Shown piece after piece: positions 34,121 to 43,200 of a DNA stretch of 64,000 nucleotides (positions are counted from its first letter, which is position 1; each line of letters opens with the position of its first letter). The position numbers and the translations under genes were made by a program. Source of the DNA: Phytophthora sp. 'mugwort'. Lineage: Eukaryota > Oomycota > Peronosporomycetes > Peronosporales > Peronosporaceae. Under the pieces are notes generated by a model, which worked only from the letters and a program-made list of their open reading frames with translations, was not told the origin of the DNA and ran no database searches. The DNA lies in assembly GCA_033558025.1 (NCBI GenBank), contig JAUCEF010000011.1, forward strand, positions 2,542,001 through 2,606,000. Reading direction: 5' to 3'.

Positions 34121-34702
34121 TCAACGAGAGACGGAAGCAATTAATTGTACAAGTCAGGTATTTGTTCGAATATATTGTAGGGTGAGTAGCGCCTTTCATA
34201 GATCTATTTGAGCGAGACTGTTCATGTACTCGGAGCTACTCGTTCTAACCTTGACACTGACAGCAAGAAAAATAATAATACTACTAGAGCTTTTGGATGC
34301 AGGATTTGTTGGTTGATGTCATCGATAGACGGCAACGAACGGAACGTGCTCAGCTTGCTGGGTCTCTACAATTAGGTGGATACTCATTTTCAGTGTTTTA
34401 GTGTTTTATACACCTATTACTATAGGAACTTGAAAGATCTATATCCTCAACTTGCTCTCCTACTGCACTTAGTTTTTTCCGTCAAAACGTACATACTTCA
34501 AGTATATAATATATACATATTTCGACTGTATACTACCTTCGAGTCCAAGCGGCCACGAGCTCTTTTAGTGTTTTTTTTTTACAAGTTCAAATGCGGCGGC
34601 AAAGTTACAACGTTCGATAAGAAACACAAAAATCAATATAGCAGACTTGAAGTTAAATACTTCAGAAGTACTTTGAAAAATTAGCTCTACTGTAGTGGTT
34701 TC

Positions 34703-35064
34703 TTGGGAAAACCCCGCTTTTTTTATTGTTTTTTTACTCGACGTGAGATGTCATACCGCATACCAAACAATCTTGCACCCACAAACTCAGTGTCTCCGAC
34801 TTGTGCTGTTTGTTTGATTAATATTCTCAGCAGCCACGACGCTCGTATTTTTGCGTGCATTTTACTGAGCTGTGTCTTGGATCTGGTATCCTGCATGAGA
34901 GTAGAGGATTTCGATTCGCAGTATTGATTGTGCAATTAGGTACCTCAAAGTACATGAATTATGCTAAATGGGCAGCTCGAGTTCTCCACGAGAAAGGCGA
35001 AGAAAGTTATAGTAATTCGTGGTCGTCACCAAAGCAGGCAGAATACCGATACCATTTTCTATAC
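34703..35064 (+). pseudogene. Membrane-LRR family fragment, copy F
   Basis: A short relic of the central membrane part. SSHDARIFACILLSCVLDLVSCMRVE (about 34829-34906) aligns with the GDEARRRLASIVLDC..MACMGVE helix of copy C, and YAKWAARVLHE (about 34960-34995) with NDEWAARVLNE. Upstream and downstream parts are unrecognisable. It follows copy E by about 0.6 kb and may be a separate, mostly deleted tandem copy. Confidence 0.65.
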
Positions 35065-35067
35065 TAA

Positions 35068-35821
35068 TATCTGGTAATACGGTATCGAGGCAATGAGCTC
35101 GGTCTTCAAGCCCTTAGGCACTATAATAGCCAGGGTCCGTTGGCATATAGCTCTTGTGCTTTCTTCGATGAGTTTTTCATTCCACTTTTGGTCAATACTG
35201 TATCCTACAGACTTCCGTCGAACCAGATACCGATAGGTGCGCGAATTCGGAAAAGATGCATAAACTTCGCACCATTTTCGTGCTTAGGTACGGAGATTGT
35301 CCAAGGACTTGCAAGATCGCATGCGTGGCCACATCCTCCTCCTCGTATCGCGCGGCTCCAAAACCATCGATAATGTTGTTGCGTCCCCAATTTTACGACG
35401 GGGTCGACGCAACCAAACCTCGGCGGTCGAGTGGACGCCAACATGCAGTTCTTGGGGAAAGCGTGTACTGCAGCGGCCCAGAACAAAGCGAACATTGAGG
35501 ACGCTGTTGAGTGTTGAAAACATCCCGGTGATCAGCGAGAACGACGTCATACTGTGCCTCTATTGAGTGAAGATGGGGATCACTGTTTGATGCAGGTGGA
35601 GTTAATAGTGTTGCTCACGAATGTGGATGAGGAGCAACATCTATCATTTCATAATTCAATTCTCTGGTTGTGTCAAGCGAGGTCGAGAACCTGTTAGCAA
35701 GTTGTAGACAGGCAGAGAAGCAGCGATTCGTTATAGGCTTCAAGTTATCGTGCAAGATGTTTTATCTGCTACGTGGACTCTCGCTCTCATGGTCAAAGGC
35801 GAGGTGTGGTTGTGCCGCAAT
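35068..35821. other. No supported gene
   Basis: The plus-strand frame at 35297-35566 (89 aa, basic, with RSRGSKTIDNVV-like sequence) has no family I recognise; it may be debris of a DNA transposon. Otherwise nothing is recognised. The Rab gene's 3' flank is at the right end. Confidence 0.35.
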
Positions 35822-36722
35822 CTAACAGCATTTCGTGCTAGTAGGCTTCGCATTTCTAGATGTTGGCAGCGATGCAGATGGCCGCTGGTCAAGCTGGAAG
35901 GTTGGGGCGACGTCAGTCCGCTGCACTTTGCTCTTGTCGGCGTTGTAGATGGCAATTACGAGGTCTTCGAACGCTCGACGCACATTGCGGCACGTCTTGG
36001 CTGATGAGCGCTGATGCATGAGGCCAAGCGCGACCGCAGTCGACTCGTGCAGCTCCTGGTCCACGTAATTTGCGTCCTGGATCACATGAGACGACTCTAA
36101 ATCCACTTTGTTCCCCACGAGCATGACGCAGCTCGTTAGTGTGCTGCTTAGATCCGCTGCAGCCTTGAGCTCCTTAAGCCAGTGCTCTTGGGCGTTATTG
36201 AAGGTCTCGCGATTGGTCACATCAAACACCAACAGCGCTCCTGCTGCTCGACGATAGTGACTAAAACAATGCTCATAACAGTTATCAGACCCTTAATGTT
36301 GCCACTGTAAGGTCCTAATATGATTCTTACGAGCTGGTAATTGCACGATAACGTTCCTGGCCAGCTAGAAAGGTATAGAGATCACAGTTAAACTAGTAGC
36401 ACGAGATAAGATGGCTTAGACTAAGTACCAGTGTCCCAGATCTGTGCCTTGATGCGCTTGCCATTCGGGTGGCGGACGATAGCAGTAGCGAATTCGACAC
36501 CAATGGTGGGTTTGCGTACGGCGGAGAAACTGCGAGAGATGCCTTGCTCGTTGACTGCATCGGCGGCTAGAAAGGTGGCGAGCAGGTTAGTCTTGCCCAC
36601 GCCCGGGTCGCCTACTAGCACCACTAATTGCAAGGGAAAAGAGAGGTCTTGAGAGAGTTGTGGCGGTCGGAGAGGATAAGAGAGTGCAAACCTTTGTACA
36701 GTTCGTCGTAGTGCTGCTCCAT
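35822..36722 (-). CDS. Rab-family small GTPase
   Basis: Four exons on the minus strand: 36722-36692, 36623-36429, 36364-36331 and 36260-35822, together 232 aa. Each junction has GT..AG: donors GTTTGC, GTACTT, GTAAGA; acceptors TTAG, CTAG, TTAG. The joined reading shows all G motifs in order: GDPGVGKTN (P-loop), TIGVEF (switch I), WDTAGQE (switch II, formed across the exon 2-3 junction), GNKVDL (base specificity) and SSAKT. The C-terminus ends KCC, the double-cysteine geranylgeranylation signal of Rabs. The protein cycles between GTP and GDP forms on membranes and directs vesicle traffic; the subfamily is unclear, with Rab11-like spacing. There is a 13-residue Asn/Glu/Gly/Ser-rich insert between the P-loop and switch I. 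Exons 1 and 3 are only 31 and 34 bp. Confidence 0.88.
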
Positions 36723-39209
36723 TGTGGTTGCCTAGTACAGCGAGCTGAGGGCCAAGCGACGATTTGTTGCCTTTTTCGGACTGAGCCGTTACGTCAGAAT
36801 GGTACCGCGTTCTTGGTACACTGTTTATATATGTTTAGTACTCGGACATCTGAATTTAAAAGACGCACCGCAACGTTCAATCTCTGGCACAGACGCACAG
36901 TCTAACGGGTAAGATTGCTAGATGCTCCAGCAACCGCACTAGCTTTGATTCAGTAGAATGGATAATCAAACCACCTCGGTGCTCCGATGCGATGAAACTC
37001 AATTCAAGATCCGCAACCGATGTTTTCCCAGATAAACACTCCATAATTCCCCCGGGTACTGTTGGATCTTCGGCAAGCTGCTACATATTATAGCTAGGGC
37101 ACGTCCGTCAATTCTAGCGAGGGGCGCGCCGTAATGATGCGTCAGAATAGTACCGCGACGATGGTACATTTTTCTTGCATCTCGTTACCGTGGTATTTCA
37201 TGTAAGTGCGTTTTTCCTGTCGTACATGTACACGTACCGTTCTTTACGGTTGAAGAGGGTACTGGGTGGCTCTGCGACATGCGAAACAACAGTTGGAGAG
37301 GCTCCAACAGTCGATGCTTAACAAATTGTTAATAACAATCGAGACAAGCAACTCCGCCAGGGCAAAAATATTTGTTTACGAGATGGTGCCTAAGTGTTGG
37401 TTCCCCAGTGCACAGCAGTAGGGAACTGCCCTTCGATGTTGTTTTGAGTTCGGTTTTGTAAGCGCGTTTGCTGCAAAACCAGATTCTATATGGAGCACCT
37501 TTCCGCGAACACTTCGACCTATGTGTATTCATTCATCCTGTGGGCGCCCCGAATGAATACACATAAGTGAAGCGGCCCCAACCGCGCCCGGAATCATCGA
37601 AGCGCCTGCGTACAGGCAAGCGGAGTCCAACGATCGCTTGCTTGATTCGCCGCGGGCTGCTTCATGCGCCGATAATGATGTTCGGTGTGTTCGGTACATG
37701 TACGATCAGGGCGCTGACGCGGCAGCAACCGACGACGAGGGTCGGACTCGAGGATAGTGAATTTCCGATGGTCCGTCCGAGCTCGCCCTGCGCTGCACGC
37801 TCCGGGCCGTTTCGTCGCCGCACGCTGTCAATTTGTGCGGACCTGCCAAGATCGACGAACATTTGTACCGAGGTTTTACACAGGGCGTGTCTGCGTGCAG
37901 ATCAGGACAATGGTCGAAAGGGAACGGGAAAGTTACCACAAGCAAGCAAATCGCCAGACACTAGCCCTTACTAAGAGTTCGTTTTATAGGGCAATCCACC
38001 CCGACAGTTCTACAACTTTGCTGCCACTGCAACAGCAGTGAAGCCGTCAAATCCCGCCGCCAAGATCGATCGTCAGCAACCCAAGCTGGTGCGGCTTACA
38101 GGCCATTGCTAGCAGCATTGTCGTGCTACCAGTCCATCCGAAAAGACAGAACGACACGTAGAAATGAAGCAGGCGGTCTTACGGCCTTACCAGCATGTGG
38201 TGTCGGCTGTGACTGCTGCCGACGACACTGAGCTTACGACCGCAGCTGGGAACACGCTGTAACTCCGCCGCCTTTGTGTCGACGGTGCTGCAGAGACACT
38301 CGCGGTGACACATGCGTTGAAGTCATTTGCCCGCGGGATTTGATGACTTTTCGATTGTTTCTCACTGAAAGTCGACCAATCAGTGTACGCGAAAACGCGC
38401 CACTTCTCAAACCTGTTTGAATTCCCCGTCGGTTATTTTAACAAAACGTTAGATAAAGATGTCGCCATTGTTGGGTTGAAAACGTGAAAGTTTTATACTT
38501 GCGTCCACTGTTTGGTATCTGGTGCTCTGTGCACAAAACACTGTTTTGAAAACAGTACGGTATGTCAAACTATGTCTGCAGGTAAGCGACCTCGCTTACT
38601 CATATGTGCGTTTCGCGCAACTTATCTCGCTACAGCTACCACTGCTGTGATTGCCAGGCCCAGGACAATGCGGCAGCTGGACTTACTTGATCGTGAGCAC
38701 GTGCCGCAGCAGTGATATCGGTATATTTTCGCTTGTTGTCACTACAATAGCCCAACGCAGTACAGTAGATGTTTCGTGCCACTGTACGCAGGCTGCTTGG
38801 GGAAGTTGAAGCGGCACGGTTCCAGAATGCTTCCGCTACTTGGTTTCAATATGGAGGCCCTCTTTTTCCGCAAAAACGCAAAGGTTGACTTGCTTTCACT
38901 ATGCTGAGTGCTTTCCCACGAAAAAAAACACGCGAATAGCCAGCCGTAATAAAAAGAAGCGGGCCAAAGACTTGACGCTGAAGGGCCTTTCAGCGCTCTG
39001 TCCTGAGGAGTTCTCAGATAGCAAACGGCAGGCTAGTGCTCACATCAAGAACTGACCCTTTCAGACCCAGTCGGTTTTGTGCCAGCCCAGACCAGCTCGA
39101 CATTTAGCACCCTAAACCGAGCTTCCACACACCCACGTTGAAGTTTAGTATTTTAAACTTCAGAAAAAGAAACCAGCAGCTCCATTAAGATTTTGACGCT
39201 TGACAAGCT
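36723..39209. other. Long spacer, no supported gene
   Basis: About 2.5 kb. It includes the Rab promoter, two copies of a 29-bp motif (36790 and 37139, CGTCAGAATRGTACCGCG core), and a perfect 15-bp inverted repeat (37520-37565). Overlapping frames at 37567-38041 are basic and without recognisable domains; the region 37500-38300 has coding-like base composition but no intact frame. It may be an old retroelement or gene relic. Confidence 0.4.
37520..37565. repeat. Perfect 15-bp inverted repeat (hairpin)
   Basis: TATGTGTATTCATTC and its exact complement GAATGAATACACATA flank a 16-base, G/C-rich spacer. It could form a stable hairpin in DNA or RNA. It sits 5' of the coding-like stretch that starts at 37567. 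Its role is unknown. Confidence 0.75.
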
Positions 39210-40010
39210 ATGGTGACCAGCAATTCTACGTGCTCCGCCAGTGTCGTACGCGCGCGTAGCCTGAGTGTCGACGGCCGCCCGGCCACGGATCCAACCAAGC
39301 CCATGACGAGCACCTTGCGCCACTCCGCGTCTGGACTTAGCCACGGCTTCCAGATGGACCTTAAACAGGCTGTGCAGCTCGAGAAGCAGGAGCTCAAGAA
39401 GATGGGCCTCTTGCCGCCGCCCATGGTGGTGGAGACGCCGCTGCCCAAGATAGTGGCACCCGAGGACGAGGACGACGAGAGCTCCACGTCGCCTTACTGG
39501 CTCTACCGCCAGCAGCGGCTCGGGCGAAGAGCGGCGTCTTTCTCCAGCGGCCAGCACGGCGCGTGCCCGCCACCCATGCCGTGCTCTCCGCCCGTGCCGA
39601 TTCCGCAGAACCATGAAGCTCAGCGTCGCTACAGCGCGGCCGGCGGTCTGGGCGAGCATACGACACACGGCGTGGACGCTGAGCAGCTTCAACAAATGAA
39701 CAAGTCGCAGTGCGAGGCCAGACTCTGGGACGAGTTCTGGAACTACAAGCTGTCGTTCGAATCCCGCGAGTCGTTCGAAGCCTATAACGTCAGCACGAAG
39801 ATGGGAACCAGAGCCCGCGCCAGCAGCGACCATCTGGACGAGCGGACGTCCAAGATGTCCCTGCTTAAGTACAGATCCGAGTCGTCCATGGCTTCCACAG
39901 CAGACACAGTGAACGAGGACGACGAAGACCTCGACGGATCGTTTGGTCCTGAGGAAGAAGAAGAGCATGTGCACCACTATGGAGACGTGTTCGAGATGGA
40001 CGACCTATAG
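39210..40010 (+). CDS. Low-complexity acidic/Ser-Pro-rich protein
   Basis: A 266-aa intronless protein with strong host-like codon bias. The N-terminal third is Ser/Thr-rich with basic residues; residues about 50-65 form a helical segment (DLKQAVQLEKQELKKMG). A Pro-rich part follows (CPPPMPCSPPVPIP), then a probable ordered segment at about 165-200 (LQQMNKSQCEARLWDEFWNYKLSFESRESFEAYN). The C-terminal 40 residues are very acidic (NEDDEDLDGSFGPEEEEEH). No known domain is recognised. The antisense strand is also open over 274 codons because of GC-rich codons, but the plus strand has the coherent helical and acidic segments and a clean ATG. Possible regulatory or scaffold role is speculation. Confidence 0.7.
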   Translation: MVTSNSTCSASVVRARSLSVDGRPATDPTKPMTSTLRHSASGLSHGFQMDLKQAVQLEKQELKKMGLLPPPMVVETPLPKIVAPEDEDDESSTSPYWLYRQQRLGRRAASFSSGQHGACPPPMPCSPPVPIPQNHEAQRRYSAAGGLGEHTTHGVDAEQLQQMNKSQCEARLWDEFWNYKLSFESRESFEAYNVSTKMGTRARASSDHLDERTSKMSLLKYRSESSMASTADTVNEDDEDLDGSFGPEEEEEHVHHYGDVFEMDDL

Positions 40011-40227
40011 TTTAGGCGGCACGGACTGAGGAACCCATGGAGACATGCAGAGCAAGCTGGAAGGCACAAGGCGGTACATCATGTTCGTGCACTCGTGTTG
40101 CATCTCGTATGGTTGAAGACAGTACGTTTCGACAGATAGTAATGATAGTAGTAGTTCGTGTAGTGAGTGAGTGAAAAAATGGCTTGAAAACAATAATATT
40201 GAACGACTGCCATGCTCCTAGTTTTTG

Positions 40228-43200
40228 CTATAGTGACGGACGTTGCCCGAGGAGGCTCTGAGTCAAGTCTTGGAGCTGTTGCTGACGGAACTGCAAGCTG
40301 ATGAAGCGATTTCGACGCATCTCAACGGCGACAAGCTCCAATCGAGTGGCAAGTCGATGGTGTGCGACTTCGGAGCTTATCCGGTAGCTTTTCCAGCGTT
40401 GCAAGGCCCAGATTTCGTTGCCGTACCGCCAGTGGAACAACACACTGCTCGGAAATCTTGGCATCGGTGTGAAAGGTCTAGGAACGGCTTCAATGGGTGA
40501 TCGCTCGTCTAGCCGCGCAACGTCACGCCAGTGTTCAAAGGCCGGTTGAACAGATGCCAACACGACGATGGCGCTCTCCGTCACGTTCTCTCTATGGGAA
40601 CTGATATCTCTATCCCCAATAGCGTGTTGCTGCTGCAGATGGGCGATTGCAGTGTGGCGCAACCATCGGCAAACTGCAACGTGAACAAGTTGGGCCGGGC
40701 TTGTCACGAAGGCAGTCGCCTGACAAAGACAACGACGGGAGTGAGCCATCGCAAGCTCCTGTTGTAACCACCACGGGCCCGTGAACTTCCGACCGCTCTT
40801 GGCATCTCGACGGACTGAACTGATACTCTGGCATATGACGTTGAAGCCAACGCCTTCGTCTGCTCTTTGTTTCAATTCCCCAGCAACCTGATAAATTATT
40901 GGCTTCGGTTTGTCCATTGCCACAGACCCTTTCATGTGCCATTTCGAACCGCGATAAGATGCGGTTTCGTCGGCAACTTCGGCGTCAACTGCCATCACAG
41001 CGTCCTCTGTGTCCTCCTCTTGAATCGCGCCACGTAGTCCGTTAGCTTGAAGGATGTCGTTATGCCGAAGTACCGTTAATCGCCTCAGCAGCTGGACGTT
41101 CAAACGTCCGCGGCCGTTTTCAAGGTCGATTTCCTCATCTTCAGCCTCAACGGCGTCCTCTTCATTGTTCCATTGAGACTGGTGGGAGGTTTCGTTCTCA
41201 GTGTCGTCATTTTCATCCGAAATACTGGCAAAAAGACGTTTCAGAGGCACGTTCGTAGCAGCACCAAGATAAGTGTCGTACTGGTCACGAAACCACGAAG
41301 GAAGCGGCACGAGGCGATGCGTACTAGAAAGGTGACCACAAAATCCACACGGACGCGCGCCGTCTTCATGTATCCGAGTGGGTTCGTAGCTCTTGCAGCC
41401 GCAGGTCTTGGCTTCAGCGTCACAGTGGAGAAACGCACGATCACGCTTTGCCAGCAACATTTCACGGACTACTGTGCGCCAGGCGAACGACGGGACGAGC
41501 TGAAGCGTGTAGTAAAAGCTTGCTTGTCCTTCGTACTCCGCTTCCAGTCGACATTTTGGATGCTGGAGGAGGAAACACGCATTATGGAGACATCCGCCTA
41601 CAATTGCATACGATACGGCCGTGTTGCCGAAGGCGTCTAATGCATTCACGTCGCACTCGGGTCTCTCTAGTAGCAACGTCATCGTACGGTAAGCAAGGGA
41701 TGGAGTCGAGAAACAAGCGGCACGATGCAGCAATGGAACACGTATTCCGTTGCCGGTTAAACGCCCAGGTTTGAGACCGTTGTCCAGCAAAAGTAAGGTC
41801 ATTTCAGCATATATCGGGCCTGGGTGCTTGGCTGCAGCATCCAGACACTCGAGACCTTCCTCGTCTGCCAAATGTTTCGTCACGGGGGCATGCGCTTCAA
41901 GTACCCACTTTAAAGCCTTCAATGACGCCGTCTTGATTACTAGGAGGATCAAGTGACGCACAGACACGTCTGGAGTTGAGCCGGGAGCTCGCGTCAGCAA
42001 CATTGCTTGCAAGTGGGAGACTTGATTCTGTGTCACGGCCGACACCCACAGATCTGAACTTTGAGCATCACGCTTGTATCCTTTAATTGGTTCTGGCGGG
42101 GCTTCTCGCTTTATGGTTTTTGCCACCAAATGTTCGTTGATACCAATAATGGTTCGTAGTAGCCCGATGTGCCAATACCTGATAGTCTTCTCACCAGTTA
42201 TGACTTCTGGAAGCCTCGGCTGGATCATTTTGGAAGATAACAAGATGTGTAAATGGGTCTGTCCCAGCAATTGACACAACTCAAGTGGCGTGCAATCATC
42301 GAGTTCGTGACGATGCCGGTTCTCTTCGTTAAAGAGGTGCTGCCAGTCTATCTCGTGCATTAGAGTTTCACCACTCGAATATTCTCCAGCGAGGCAGAAT
42401 TCCGCAACTCGAACTGCATTCCACCGCACAATTAAGTGGAAAATGCCCGCTTGTTTCAGATAAATTTTGATTCCATTTGGTTCATCACAATCCAAAATAC
42501 TCGACTCCCAAAGCTTCAGCAAGCGTGTCAAAAGTGCAACTGAGTCCGTCGGGATGGCACACTTTACTATTAAGCGGATGAGTAGGTTCTTGCGTTCGTT
42601 TAGGTCGAGGCACTTTTGAATATTTCCAAGGTAAATAGAGAACAGATTTTCAACAAAAACAGAGAAAATTGTGCTATCTTTGCCATTGCATGTACGATTG
42701 GGCAAAAGAACAGTAGATACTGCGACAATCTCACTCCAGTACATGACACGCTCCGGCCTAGGTGGAAGACGATTAAAAATCCACTGCAAAATATCGAATC
42801 TGGTATTCACAACCACCCACTGTACCATCGTTTTACCTCCCACTCGTGTCATTTTTAATTCATGAAATTTGTCGTGGGAAATACCTGCGAAATTATCTGG
42901 AAATACAGCATCAAAACAACTTTTGATAAGAGCAAGTGGCAAGTTGTTAGCGCACATGTGAACTATCGATCGAGAGGAGGCCACTGTATTCGATTTGGGG
43001 GAGTCCGATGGTCTCTGCACTTGTTCAACGTGGGGTTTTAGTAGATTCTCAGCGCATACGATCATGAATTCTCGGTGATGGTAAAGTTGGTTCTTTGCAA
43101 ACGTTTTTCGAGCACCAATTGCAGAGAAATACAGCTCAAAAACGGTATCCAGCAAGGTTTTAGTGCTCCCCAACCGATGTAACGTTTCAACAAGTACTAA

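Noticed and set aside
39153..39977. 274-aa open frame antisense to the low-complexity gene
   Set aside because: No motif and a composition typical of an antisense shadow. The plus strand has a clean ATG and coherent acidic and helical segments.
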